DNA of 64,000 nt from Campylobacter sp. 19-13652 (GCF_019702925.1 NZ_AP024713.1:1773328-1837327); one strand, 5' to 3'. Shown: positions 17,685-27,120, counted from the stretch's first letter. Program-made: numbers and translations. Notes: generated by a model from the letters alone, not told the origin.

Positions 17685-18605
17685 TTAGCGCTCCTTGCGA
17701 GAGATAAAGGCTGCAAAAATAGCCCCTGAAATATTGTGCCAAATGCTAAAAATCGCCCCTGGAATCGCCGCTAGCGAATAAGAAGCAAAGTGAAGCTTTG
17801 CTAGGCTTATGGCTAGCCCTGAGTTTTGCATGCCTACTTCAATAGCGATAGTTCTAGCTATGCGAGAGCTAAAGCCAAAGGCGCGTGCGATGAAATAGCC
17901 AGACGCTAACCCGAGCCCGTTGTGAGCGATAACGGCTACAAATACAACTGCCGCGCTTGAGGCTATTTTACTAGCGTTTAGAGCAATTATTATGGCGATT
18001 AATGAGATTATGCCAACCATTGAGATTACAGGCAGGATAAACTCAATGCGCTTTACAAAAGATGGCGCTAGGGTATTTACAAGTACGCCTATGATTATGG
18101 GGGCTAGGGTAATTTCGGCTAGGCTTTTTAGCATTCCTATTGCGTCCACACGGATGCTCTCTCCTATGTAAAGAAGCGTCAAAAGTGGCATCATAACAAC
18201 GCTAAGAAGCGTGGAAAGAAGCGTCATGCTAACGCTTAAACTTAAATCACCCTTAGCTAGATATGTCATCACGTTTGATGCAGTCCCGCCAGCTGTAGTC
18301 CCCACTAGCATCATGCCTATTGTAAGAGCATCATCTAGCCCAAGAAATAGCGAAATAATCCACGCAAGAAATGGCATAACGCTAAATTGAAGCACCGCTC
18401 CAAGGACTAGTGCGCCCTTTTTCTGCATAAAAAGCTCACAAAAATCCCTAGTACTAAGGCTAAGCCCCATGCTAAGCATAATGATTATTAAGGTATACTT
18501 AATAATAGGCGTAACAAATTGCGCTGGAGGGGTAAAGACACTGGGAAAATTATAAGCCCCAAGGGCAAAAGCTATGGCTAAGACTGGGAAAATAAGTGGT
18601 TTCAC
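17685..18605 (-). CDS. BASS-family (bile acid:sodium symporter) transporter
   Basis: A 306-residue protein with about nine to ten membrane helices and the family blocks VGTTAGGTASNVMTYLAKGD (about 122-141) and IAIEVGMQNSGLAISLA (near 257-273). Prokaryotic members carry organic anions such as pantoate or keto acids with sodium; the substrate here is unknown. The GTG start has AAGGATAAAGC upstream. It is followed by the EI24 gene. Confidence 0.9.
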   Translation of the reverse strand: MKPLIFPVLAIAFALGAYNFPSVFTPPAQFVTPIIKYTLIIIMLSMGLSLSTRDFCELFMQKKGALVLGAVLQFSVMPFLAWIISLFLGLDDALTIGMMLVGTTAGGTASNVMTYLAKGDLSLSVSMTLLSTLLSVVMMPLLTLLYIGESIRVDAIGMLKSLAEITLAPIIIGVLVNTLAPSFVKRIEFILPVISMVGIISLIAIIIALNASKIASSAAVVFVAVIAHNGLGLASGYFIARAFGFSSRIARTIAIEVGMQNSGLAISLAKLHFASYSLAAIPGAIFSIWHNISGAIFAAFISRKER

Positions 18606-18670
18606 GCTTTATCCTTGATAAATTTAATCCGTAATTTTAGTATTTTTTGCTTAAATCTAAGCCAAAACGC

Positions 18671-19920
18671 CTACTCTATTCTCTCGCCGTGGCAGACTAG
18701 ATCAAGCCCCTGGCGTTCTTCATCAGCGCCCACTCTAAGGCTCATAAAACGCGACATCACCCAAAGAATCGCCGCTGAGACCACTCCGCTATAAATAACG
18801 GTAATTAGCACGCTTTCTACCTGCACCCAAACTATATCGCCCACTATCTCGCCAGCTACTATAGGGCTTACAAAAATCCCAGTCAGCACAGCACCAGCTA
18901 TCCCACCTACAGCATGAATTCCAAACGCATCAAGCGAGTCATCATAGCCTAGGCGGTATTTTAGCTTTGTTACCGCAAAGTAGCAAATAACGCTAGTAAT
19001 CGCACCTATAAAAACTGCACTTTGAGGCTCTATAAAGCCAGCTACTGGGGTTATACCCACAAGTCCAGCCACCACACCTGACGCAAGCCCCAAGGCTGAG
19101 GGCTTTTGCCTGCTAAAAATTTCACACAAAAGCCACACAAGCGCACCCACACTCGCTGAAATCTGAGTCGTAGCGAGCGCTAAAGTAGCCCGTCCGCTAG
19201 CCTCTAGTGCAGAGCCTGCGTTAAAACCAAACCACCCCACCCAAAGCAGCGCACAGCCAACAAGCGTGAGCGTCAGGTTAAAAGGCGCCATCATATCCCT
19301 GCCGTAGCCTAGACGCTTGCCCACAAATAGCGCTGCCACAAGCCCAGCCATACCAGCATTTATGTGTATAACCGTACCGCCAGCATAATCAAGCACTCCA
19401 TCCTCAGCCAGCCAGCCGCCCTCAGCCCAGAGCCAGTGAGCCGTAGGCACATAGACCAAAAGTGTCCAAAACCCAACAAACACAAGCGCAACGGAAAATT
19501 TAATCCTCTCTGCAAAAGATCCAGTGATAATAGCGCCTGTAATTATGCCAAATGCCATCTAAAAGAGCATAAAAACCGCCTCTAGGATAGTCTTAGCCCT
19601 GGATAAATACTAAGAGTAGCGTCTGCGCTAAAGACCCCAAGCCCTGATAAAAACAGCCTATCAAAGCCGCCTATAAAGCCATTTGCAAGCGTAAAAGCTA
19701 GACTATAGCCGCACACAAACCATATCACGCACACGAGGCAGCAAACAGCAAAGCTTTGCACCATTGTAAAGAGGATATTTTCTTTCTTACCATGCCAGCG
19801 TAAAAGAGCGCAAGCCCAGGGATAGTCATAAAAAGCACAAAAATAGCGCTAAACATCACCCACGCCGTATCTCCTGCACTTAAAAACGCAGGGCAGGATT
19901 ATGGTTGGTTTAATGGACAT
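18671..19920 (-). pseudogene. amtB: Ammonium transporter AmtB, broken
   Basis: All of an AmtB can be read, but not in one frame. The expected ATG is at 19920 behind AAAGGAGC. The frame must shift near 19876-19905 to read AGDTAWVMFSAIFVLFMTIP. A missing A in an A-run near 19778-19785 breaks GMVRKKN. Another shift near 19589-19602 precedes TILEAVFMLF, and a TAG at 19559-19561 replaces the Gln expected before MAFGIITGAI. The C-terminal 295 codons are open and include the family histidine regions. Three shifts plus a nonsense codon make a functional channel unlikely. The PII gene upstream is intact. Confidence 0.88.
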
Positions 19921-20326
19921 TTTTGCTCCTTTGTCATGATTTTTACGCCAAAATAGCCAAAAATACGGCATTTAACATGGGTTGATTTATACTAGTTTGA
20001 TTTGGTGCAGTTACCCAAAGGGCTTAAATTTAGCCTGCTTGAGATGGTTAATCAAGGCTTTAAAAATCCAAAACCTCGCTGAATTTTACTAACATTTGCC
20101 TTAGTATTTAAATTTAACTCAGCTACTCATAAATCGTAGCTACAAAGCATTTTAAAATTAAAGCCAGTCATAATAACAAAAACACCTAATCCAACTAAAC
20201 CTAGCCCACCCATCACGCAACGTTGCTATGCCTAGATTGCCAAACAGACCAAAACGTAAAATTAAGCTTCATTGCTTAAGCAAATTTACCACCAAATAGC
20301 GATAGCTTCGGGCATAAATTTAAAGC
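19921..20326. other. Spacer between glnK and broken amtB
   Basis: About 400 AT-rich bases with no ORF of note. AAAGGAGC, the old amtB ribosome site, is at its left edge (minus strand). Intact glnK-amtB pairs usually have a short spacer, so this is enlarged or degraded. Confidence 0.5.
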
Positions 20327-20665
<339 letters not shown>

Positions 20666-21028
20666 CTATTCTCCTTTTTCCTACCATTTGTTTGAAATAG
20701 TAGTAAATTCAAAATCGATTTTAACTAAATTTAAATTTATAATAAAATTAAACAAAAAGTAAAATTTAGCGTAATACTTCAATGATAAAAATTTAAAAAG
20801 CTTTTAAAAAAACGAGTAAATAATGAGATAACACTAAGACGAACCTAGAATAAAAACTGGGCTTTAAAAAAGCAAGCTAGCTTTTAATACCGCTATAAAG
20901 CCAAATATGGGGAGGGGATAAAGCTATCAAATTTATAAAATAAACACTGCAAAAAAGTCGGCATAGTCAGTCAAAACCCAACTAAACATCTCTAAAGCCA
21001 ACCAACCAAAAATAGCTAACTTTAAATT
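20666..21028. other. AT-rich spacer upstream of glnK
   Basis: About 360 bases without a supportable gene. The part next to glnK should contain its promoter, but no clear -10/-35 pair stands out in this extremely AT-rich stretch. Confidence 0.45.
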
Positions 21029-21432
21029 GGCTCTGTTTTAAAAAGTATTTTTTAAAGCTTAATTTGGTTTTGGTAAACCAGTAGTGCGTATATGAGTGGC
21101 TTAGCAGGGCAACTGCTTGCTGTGCGTGGATAAAGCGAAAGCAAAGCTTCTTTAGAAAACGAGCGAAGCGAAGTTTCTAAGCTAGCGAAGCGGAACTGGA
21201 TGTTGGCGAGTATATCGCAAAGCGATACGAGCCGCAAAAAGTAGTCGTCGTCCTAAGTCCTACGGACTTAAGGGCCCTTCACAGATTTTTGCGCTGAGTT
21301 TTTATGAAGTGCTAAAAATCGTGCCAACCTTGTATAACAAGGGCGGTAATGCCAAAAGCCACTAGCACGAATTAGGGGTGCTGTGCTTGCTTTAGTGTCT
21401 ACTAAGGAGAAATACTTTTTTAAAACAGAGCT
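21029..21432. mobile_element. MITE-like element with terminal inverted repeats
   Basis: A 404-base unit bounded by near-perfect inverted repeats: GCTCTGTTTTAAAAAGTATT at 21030-21049, and its complement ending at 21431 with one extra T in the run. It is flanked by TTTAAATT on both sides (21021-21028 and 21433-21440), as expected for an 8-base target duplication. It encodes no transposase; the two short minus-strand ORFs inside look accidental. The interior contains repeated GCGAAGC words. TTTAAATT is common in this genome, so the duplication could be chance. Confidence 0.55.
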
Positions 21433-21562
21433 TTTAAATTTAATCACTACAAAACATAGCAAAATAGCACTATGAAAACAAAATTAACCCACAAAAGATA
21501 GAGTTAAAGCTAACCACCTAGGGGCAATCCGCCCCCAAGCGTGAGCCAGCAGGTGCTAGCAG

Positions 21563-21579
21563 TGGGGGCTTAGCCCCCA
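21563..21579 (-). promoter_or_regulatory. GC hairpin with dctM stop codon in its loop
   Basis: TGGGGGC and GCCCCCA form a perfect 7-bp stem whose three-base loop is exactly the TAA stop of dctM. A second GGGGC/GCCCC hairpin follows at 21521-21535. No U-run follows, so intrinsic termination is doubtful; it may protect the 3' end of the mRNA. Confidence 0.5.
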
Positions 21580-22853
21580 TACATCAGGCTAGGTAGCCAG
21601 AGTGAGATCTCTGGGACGTAGGTGATTAGGATTAGTCCTATGCCTAGAGTTACCGCCCACGGCAGGGTGTAAAAGATTATCTTTTTAAGCTCGATGCCAG
21701 TTAGCCCGCTAGCGACGAATAAATTTAGCCCAACAGGCGGCGTAACCATACCTATTTCCATATTTACCATCATAATGATACCAAAGTGTATCGGATCTAC
21801 GCCTAGGCTCGTAGCTATCGGCAGCAGCAGTGGCACCATTATCATTATCACACTGCTTGGCTCCATAAACTGCCCCATTATAAAAAGCAGGATATTTACG
21901 CAGATTAAAAAGCCGATTTTGCCGATGTCAAGGTCTAGTAAAAACGACGAAATCTGCTGCGGAATCTGCTCGCTCGTAAGCAAGTAGGCAAACACAACGG
22001 CGTTTGCGATGATGAAAAATATCATAGCCGTGGTAAGAGCTGAGTCAAGGCAGATAGCATAAAGGTCTCGCACTTTAATGTCCTTATAGACAAAAAGCGA
22101 GATAAATAGCGCATATATCGCACTAGCGGCTGCGGCTTCTGTTGGGGTAAATATGCCACCATAAATTCCGCCAATAACCACGACAATGATTAAGAGAGCC
22201 CAAAACGAGCGTAAAAATGTCCGCCCACGCTCGCCCCAGCTAGCTGGCGTGCTGGCTTTAAAGCCAAGGCGTCTAGCGCCCACGTAGGTCTGTAGCAGCA
22301 TCATAGAGCCTAGCATTAGCCCTGGGATGACGCCCGCCATAAAGAGCTTGCCTATGCTAACCTCAGCCGTAACGCCATAAACAATCATCACAACTGAAGG
22401 CGGTATGAGTATGCCTAGGCTTCCTGCTGTCGTTATCGCACCCACGGCGTAGCTAGGCGGGTAGTTTGCCTGCTTAATAGCCGCAAACATAACAGAGCCA
22501 ATCGCCACAACGGTCGCTGGCGAGCTGCCACTAACGGCTGCAAAGATAATGCACGCAAATATCGCACTCATAGGCAAGCCCCCTGGCAAATGCCCCACCA
22601 TCGCACGTGCAAAATCAATTATACGAGCCGCCGAGCCGCCCTTGCTTAGCAAATTCCCAGCCAAAATAAACATAGGTATCGCCATTAGCGAGAAGTGATT
22701 AATCCCGTCAAAAATGATCTGCGGCACGCTAGTAACGTCAATGTCGGTAAAGAAAATGATAGTAAGCAGCGTGCTAGCGCCAAGGCTAACAGCCACAGGC
22801 ACACCCACAAGCATAAGCACAAAAAGTGAGATAAATAAAAATGCTATCGTCAT
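21570..22853 (-). CDS. dctM: TRAP transporter large permease DctM
   Basis: A 427-residue inner-membrane protein with about 12 helices, the sodium-driven channel subunit of a TRAP uptake system. Family blocks include GGSAARIIDFARAMVGHLPGG (about 71-91) and the SGSSPATVVAIGSVM stretch (109-123). It starts two bases after dctQ ends, with dctP upstream, forming a dctPQM operon. The substrate is probably a C4-dicarboxylate (fumarate, malate, succinate) but is not proven by sequence. Confidence 0.94.
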   Translation of the reverse strand: MTIAFLFISLFVLMLVGVPVAVSLGASTLLTIIFFTDIDVTSVPQIIFDGINHFSLMAIPMFILAGNLLSKGGSAARIIDFARAMVGHLPGGLPMSAIFACIIFAAVSGSSPATVVAIGSVMFAAIKQANYPPSYAVGAITTAGSLGILIPPSVVMIVYGVTAEVSIGKLFMAGVIPGLMLGSMMLLQTYVGARRLGFKASTPASWGERGRTFLRSFWALLIIVVVIGGIYGGIFTPTEAAAASAIYALFISLFVYKDIKVRDLYAICLDSALTTAMIFFIIANAVVFAYLLTSEQIPQQISSFLLDLDIGKIGFLICVNILLFIMGQFMEPSSVIMIMVPLLLPIATSLGVDPIHFGIIMMVNMEIGMVTPPVGLNLFVASGLTGIELKKIIFYTLPWAVTLGIGLILITYVPEISLWLPSLMYGG

Positions 22854-22855
22854 CG

Positions 22856-23398
22856 CTAATCCCTTTGCACCGCTTCGCTTACTAGCTCTTCGACTTCGGC
22901 CTTGCCTATGGTTTTGGCTGGAGTTTTGGCTACTTGGATTATCTTTTCGCCACTTCTATAAGCCGCTAAGAAAAAGGCGATAGGCAGCACGAGCATAGGC
23001 ACCCACTGCGGCACACCCAAATCCACACTCATAAATTCAAGCTCGTGAAGCACGAGTAGATACTCAAAGCCATAATACGCCAAAAACAGTAAAAACGCAG
23101 TCGAAACCACGCTAGAAAAGATAAAGCAAGTCTTTGCGATTAGGGGGGTGAATTTTTCTATGAGTATGGTTACGCTTACGTGTATGCCGCGGTTAAACCC
23201 ATACGCCGCACCGAAAAATGCCGACCAGATGAATAGGTAATTCGTCGCTTCGCCTGCCCAGCTAAAGCCGCTGTTAAAGCAGTAGCGTAGCACTACATTA
23301 ATAAATGCAAGCAGAGTGCCTGCTGCGATACCGATAACGGCGATGTTTTTATTCACCGCCGCTATGCCTAAGTCTAAAATCTGAAAAAATTTAAACAC
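22856..23398 (-). CDS. dctQ: TRAP transporter small permease DctQ
   Basis: A 180-residue protein with four membrane helices and the family block FSWAGEATNYLFIWSAFFGA (about 44-63). It forms the membrane complex with DctM. Its ATG follows the dctP stop directly, indicating co-translation. The C-terminal 25 residues are a polar tail. Confidence 0.92.
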   Translation of the reverse strand: MFKFFQILDLGIAAVNKNIAVIGIAAGTLLAFINVVLRYCFNSGFSWAGEATNYLFIWSAFFGAAYGFNRGIHVSVTILIEKFTPLIAKTCFIFSSVVSTAFLLFLAYYGFEYLLVLHELEFMSVDLGVPQWVPMLVLPIAFFLAAYRSGEKIIQVAKTPAKTIGKAEVEELVSEAVQRD

Positions 23399-24388
23399 TT
23401 ACTTTGCGTCCTTTGTCTTTTTGATTAAATCCTCGCCAATCACACCATAAAACTCTGGGTAAATTCCGCTCATAACGTCCTCCCAAGCCTTGCGCTGTGC
23501 TTCATTTAGCTCATAAATTTTAAGCTTGCCAGTCTTGTCGGCGTAGTCTTTTAGGGCGGCAAGTATAGCACTGTTTTCCTTATCTGTTTCTTGTCTTTCT
23601 AGCTGGGTGGCTTCTTTTATCGCCTGTTTTACATTCTCTTTTAACTCATCTGGTAGCTTTTTCCAAAACTTATCGCTAATTATGACTAAATAGCCCAGAT
23701 AGCCGTGGTTTGAAAGCGTTAGCGAGCTTTGCACTTCGTAGAATTTGGAGTTGTAAAAATTTGAAAGCGGATTTTCCGTCGCATCGACTACGCCTTGCTG
23801 AAGAGCCGAATACACTTCAGAAAATGGCAGTATCTGCGGATTGCCGCCGACTGCTTTGATTTGGGCTTCAAGCACCTTTGAGCTTTGAATGCGGTATTTA
23901 TGTCCCTTTGCGTCCTCTGGGGTTATAATAGGTGTGGTACTAGAGCTAAAGTCCTTTAGCCCTGCGTCCCAGTAATCAAGCGCGACAAAGCCCTTTTTCT
24001 CAACAAGCCCTTTTAAAATCTCACCTGGCTCGCCATCTGCTACTGCTCTGACGTGAGCTAAATCACGAAAGATAAACGGCAGATCAAATAGCTGAAATTG
24101 CGGCACGATAGGGGTAAATTTAGCCAGACTTGGCGCTGCCATTTGCACGTTATTTAGCTTAAGTGCAGCAAAGACCCTATCATCGCCCATTAGTTGAGCC
24201 GATGGGAAAACCTGCACCTTTATGCGCCCATTGCTTAGCTCCTCAACTCTTTTTGCAAAAAAGTCCGCCGCCTTGCCTTTTGGCGTGCTAGACGCGACCA
24301 CGTGGGGGAATTTGATATTATATACCTTATCAGCTGCAAATGCGCCAACTGCAAGCGCACAGCTTAAAATAGTAGCAAGTAGTTTCAT
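23399..24388 (-). CDS. dctP: TRAP periplasmic binding protein DctP
   Basis: A 329-residue secreted solute receptor (signal peptide about 1-18). The conserved carboxylate-binding arginine lies in YRIQSSKVLEAQ (R166), and the SALQQGVVDATENPLSNF block (195-212) is family-typical. It delivers ligand to DctQM encoded directly downstream. AAAGGAG precedes the ATG. A closely related orphan copy lies at 51975-52955. Confidence 0.94.
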   Translation of the reverse strand: MKLLATILSCALAVGAFAADKVYNIKFPHVVASSTPKGKAADFFAKRVEELSNGRIKVQVFPSAQLMGDDRVFAALKLNNVQMAAPSLAKFTPIVPQFQLFDLPFIFRDLAHVRAVADGEPGEILKGLVEKKGFVALDYWDAGLKDFSSSTTPIITPEDAKGHKYRIQSSKVLEAQIKAVGGNPQILPFSEVYSALQQGVVDATENPLSNFYNSKFYEVQSSLTLSNHGYLGYLVIISDKFWKKLPDELKENVKQAIKEATQLERQETDKENSAILAALKDYADKTGKLKIYELNEAQRKAWEDVMSGIYPEFYGVIGEDLIKKTKDAK

Positions 24389-24667
24389 TTTAACTCCTTT
24401 AAATTTATTTATTTTTTAACTCAAACAGCTTTTGTTGTAATAAAGCCTAAGATAATCACCAAAACTGCGCACCTTATCGCAGGATTTACGCTATCACAAG
24501 AGCCTAATAATCAGCTTTGCCCAAAGTAATCTGGGCTTAAAGCCCAGACTCATTTATAAGTAAAGCAATGACGCCAATAACCCCTAATAAAAAGCGCCTT
24601 TAACCATAATACGTTGTATGGCTTTGATTATTATAGAATAAAAATAGAAATTTTGACCTATTTTATG

Positions 24668-24703
24668 TTACACATAGTTACAAAAAATTTCATTTATGTG
24701 TAA
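24668..24703. promoter_or_regulatory. Candidate operator, 9-bp inverted repeat
   Basis: TTACACATA (24668-24676) and TATGTGTAA (24695-24703) are exact complements 18 bases apart. TTACA also recurs at 24678-24682. Placement between divergent dctP and sodB suggests a regulator site; the regulator is unknown. Confidence 0.4.
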
Positions 24704-24783
24704 ATTTGAAACTAAACTCATCTAGTCTTAAAATTCTAAAGGACAATATCACTCTTATTAAGAATTAAGTTAAAAAAGGGTAG

Positions 24784-24789
24784 TATAAT
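24784..24789 (+). promoter_or_regulatory. -10 box of sodB
   Basis: Perfect TATAAT 35 bases before the sodB ATG. The -35 region is not recognisable, as is common in this group. Confidence 0.5.
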
Positions 24790-24823
24790 ATTTAAAATTT
24801 AAATTTTTCTTAAAGGATAAAAA

Positions 24824-25450
24824 ATGTTTAAACTACGTGAGCTTCCATTTGACGCTGCCGCAAACGCCGTCGTAAGCAAAGAGACCTGTGATTATCACCA
24901 CGGCAAGCACCACGCCACATATGTAAATAACCTAAACAACCTAACTGCCGAGGGCGAGTGGGCTGGCAAGGGACTATACGATATGCTAGTGGGCGCAAAG
25001 GCTGGCGTGTATAACAACGCCGCTCAGGTGTATAACCACGACTTTTACTGGGACTGCATCGCTAAAAAAAGCGCAATGTCTGCCGAGCTTGAGGCTGCGC
25101 TAAAGGCTGAGTTTAAGGACTTTAAAGCTGAGTTTTTAGCCGCAGCTACTACGCTATTTGGCTCTGGCTGGGCGTGGCTAGTCTATAACCCAGCAAACGG
25201 CAAGCTAGAAATCGTGCAGACTTCAAACGCCGCCACACCAGTAACTGAGGACAAGGTGCCACTTCTTGTAACTGACGTGTGGGAGCACGCTTATTACGTT
25301 GATTATCGCAACGCACGCCCAAGCTATCTTGAAAAATTCTGGGACGGGATAAACTGGGAGTTTGTATCAGCTGCTTATGAGTGGGCGAAAAAAGAGGGGC
25401 TAGGCTCTGTTAAGTGGTACATCGACGAAGTCCATCCTGAAGCGAAGTAA
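24824..25450 (+). CDS. sodB: Iron superoxide dismutase
   Basis: Cytosolic enzyme that dismutates superoxide. Metal ligands are visible: His25 (YHHGKHH), His in VYNHDFYW, and Asp and His in DVWEHAYY. GSGWAWLV and NAAQVYNHDF match the iron-type subgroup. The 208-aa length is typical. AAAGGATAAAAA precedes the ATG. A strong terminator follows directly, so it is monocistronic. Confidence 0.96.
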   Translation: MFKLRELPFDAAANAVVSKETCDYHHGKHHATYVNNLNNLTAEGEWAGKGLYDMLVGAKAGVYNNAAQVYNHDFYWDCIAKKSAMSAELEAALKAEFKDFKAEFLAAATTLFGSGWAWLVYNPANGKLEIVQTSNAATPVTEDKVPLLVTDVWEHAYYVDYRNARPSYLEKFWDGINWEFVSAAYEWAKKEGLGSVKWYIDEVHPEAK

Positions 25451-25460
25451 TTTTGCTTTT

Positions 25461-25493
25461 ATCCAGCTAGCTAAGCCTAGCTGGATAGTTTTT
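25461..25493 (+). terminator. sodB intrinsic terminator
   Basis: A 10-bp perfect stem, ATCCAGCTAG (25461-25470) and CTAGCTGGAT (25477-25486), with a six-base loop and then AGTTTTT. It begins 10 bases after the sodB stop. Confidence 0.9.
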
Positions 25494-25993
25494 AACACCT
25501 TATTTACATAATAAATTTACACACTCTTAACCCAAGAAAATCTCACTAGCATGCGCCTTTGCTAGCTTTAAATTCCAAAAGCCCCCTTAGCGGTACCATT
25601 ATTTAGGATTTTGTCTGCGTATATGCACGCCCTATCAGCAGGACAGCGGGCTAAGCTAAAGTCTAATTAGCCCAGCCAAACCAGAAAACCACACATCAAT
25701 GGCTAGCATGGGCGATTAAAATATAGTCAGCAAAAACGCAGTCGCAGTCGCTTAAAGCCCAGCCAAAGTAAAACTCAAGTAGGCCTATAGCTTGCGATAC
25801 AGGCCATAAAGCCAGACTTTGCCTGCCAATACTCCACTAGATTTACGCCAAGCTTTGCAAAGCTCTAAAGCCCCCCCCCACAATCTCAGCAAAACCAAAA
25901 GCTACCGATGTCAAGCAAGACTGCAAAGCGGTTTAAATTTGCGATAACAAAAGCACAATCAAAGCCATTTTTGGGCTTAGAGTGCCCTGCGTA
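25494..25993. other. Gene-free spacer with C9 tract
   Basis: About 500 bases with no supported gene. It contains nine consecutive Cs at 25871-25879. A stretch near 25619-25660 weakly resembles the MITE-like element interior. It may be remnant DNA. Confidence 0.45.
25871..25879. repeat. Homopolymer C9 tract, intergenic
   Basis: Nine Cs between sodB and the HxlR regulator gene. In this genus such tracts usually sit in phase-variable genes, but no ORF spans it here. Confidence 0.8.
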
Positions 25994-26329
25994 CTATGAT
26001 AAAAGCTCGTCTCTATACATCTGCCCCCACTGCTCAAGCACGTCTAAAACTGGCTTTAGACTCTCTCCAAGCGGCGTGAGCGAGTACTCCACCTTTGGCG
26101 GTATGACAGGGTAGGCTTTGCGGTTTATAAGCCACATTTGCTGCATAAATGACAGCTGTTGGCTTAGCATTTTTGATGATACGCCATTAAGTGAAGCAAA
26201 AAGATCTTTAAAGCGGAGAGTGCCATGAGAAAGACGCTCTAAAATCAGCACCACCCATTTATTTGACAATACACTAAGAGCTAGCTCTACATTGCAAGGC
26301 GGTAGGCTCTGTTTGTCTAAATTTTTCAC
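25994..26329 (-). CDS. HxlR-family transcriptional regulator
   Basis: A 111-residue winged-helix DNA-binding protein with the HxlR block VLSNKWVVLILERLSHGTLRF (near 20-40) and the recognition region. Cys12 (PPCNVEL) is where YodB/HypR-type members sense quinones or electrophiles by thiol oxidation. It is divergent from a NAD(P)-binding protein gene with a dyad in between, the usual layout of a redox regulator and its target. AAAGGAC precedes the ATG. Confidence 0.9.
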   Translation of the reverse strand: MKNLDKQSLPPCNVELALSVLSNKWVVLILERLSHGTLRFKDLFASLNGVSSKMLSQQLSFMQQMWLINRKAYPVIPPKVEYSLTPLGESLKPVLDVLEQWGQMYRDELLS

Positions 26330-26415
26330 TATTTGTCCTTTAAATTTAAAAATATAAATTTATAAAAGCGCTATTTTATCATAATTTTGACTTTTTCACT
26401 ATCTACTTACTTTTT

Positions 26416-26453
26416 AGTAATTACTTTACAAAAGAAAGTAAAAAAGCTATAAT
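26416..26453 (+). promoter_or_regulatory. Promoter with overlapping HxlR-type operator
   Basis: TTTACA (26425-26430), 17 bases, then TATAAT (26448-26453): a near-consensus sigma-70 promoter for the gene at 26483. The palindrome AGTAATTACT (26416-26425) overlaps the -35, and TTACT-TTTT-AGTAA lies just left of it. Both resemble TACT/AGTA half-sites of YodB-like repressors. Confidence 0.65.
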
Positions 26454-26482
26454 TTCGCAAAACCAAATTTAAAAGGATAAAA

Positions 26483-27103
26483 ATGAAAATAGCAGTACTA
26501 GCAGCAAATGGAAACGCTGGAAAGATGATAGTCAAAGAAGCGCTTGAAGCTGGACATAGCGTGAGCGCATTTGTAAGGAGAAAATTCGAAGGCGATGCGC
26601 GCGCAAACGTCGTAATAAAGGACAATTTAGAGCTTACGAGCGATGATTTGGTGGGCTTTGATGCAGTCATAGATGCCTACGGCGTGTGGGATAATGTAGA
26701 TGAGTTCGTTCGTGAGGGCGAAGTGGTGCTAGAAGCAGTGCGAAAAAGTGGCGCGAGAGTCGTATTTGTCGGTGGTGCTGGCTCGTCTATGGTGGGAGAT
26801 GAGTACCTGGTAGATACGGCTGATTTTCCAGCTGAGTATAGGCCTTTAGCCAGTGCGCACCTGCAAAGAGCAAAGGCCATCACAAAGGATACTGCGAGTA
26901 GATGGAGCCTATTTTTACCTGCTGCGGAGTTTGACCTAGAAGGTAGGCTCGGCGAGTATGAGATAGATGCTTCAGGCGCGCTTAAGCTAAACAGCAAGGG
27001 CGAGAGCTACATAAGCTACGCCACCTACGCAAAGGCGCTAATCAACGAGGTACTAAAGCCACACTACCTGCATAAAATAATAATGGCAACGCAAGAAAGC
27101 TAA
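26483..27103 (+). CDS. NAD(P)-binding oxidoreductase, YwnB-like
   Basis: A 206-residue atypical short-chain dehydrogenase. The N-terminal dinucleotide loop AANGNAGKMIVKEAL (residues 7-21) and the VVFVGGAGSS block (about 92-101) are clear. Relatives include the YwnB/YhfK group often paired with HxlR regulators. Substrate is unknown; the context suggests quinone or electrophile stress. AAAGGATAAAA precedes the ATG. Confidence 0.85.
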   Translation: MKIAVLAANGNAGKMIVKEALEAGHSVSAFVRRKFEGDARANVVIKDNLELTSDDLVGFDAVIDAYGVWDNVDEFVREGEVVLEAVRKSGARVVFVGGAGSSMVGDEYLVDTADFPAEYRPLASAHLQRAKAITKDTASRWSLFLPAAEFDLEGRLGEYEIDASGALKLNSKGESYISYATYAKALINEVLKPHYLHKIIMATQES

Positions 27104-27120
27104 TGGTGCGACCTGCATAG

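Larger units (their letters stand above)
24389..24823. other. Divergent regulatory region dctPQM / sodB
   Basis: A 435-base gene-free region between two divergent transcription units. It holds a GC-rich palindrome (TCTGGGCTT-A-AAGCCCAGA, 24530-24548), a TTACACATA/TATGTGTAA inverted repeat and a TATAAT box for sodB at 24784-24789. No ORF is supported. Confidence 0.55.

Noticed and set aside
19582-19764. Independent 60-residue ORF upstream of the large amtB fragment
   Set aside because: It is the AmtB segment with VQSFAVCCLV and GYSLAFTLANG, so it was merged into the pseudogene.
21052-21462. Two minus-strand ORFs within and at the edge of the MITE-like element
   Set aside because: No transposase motif, no ribosome sites and low-complexity composition; treated as accidental.
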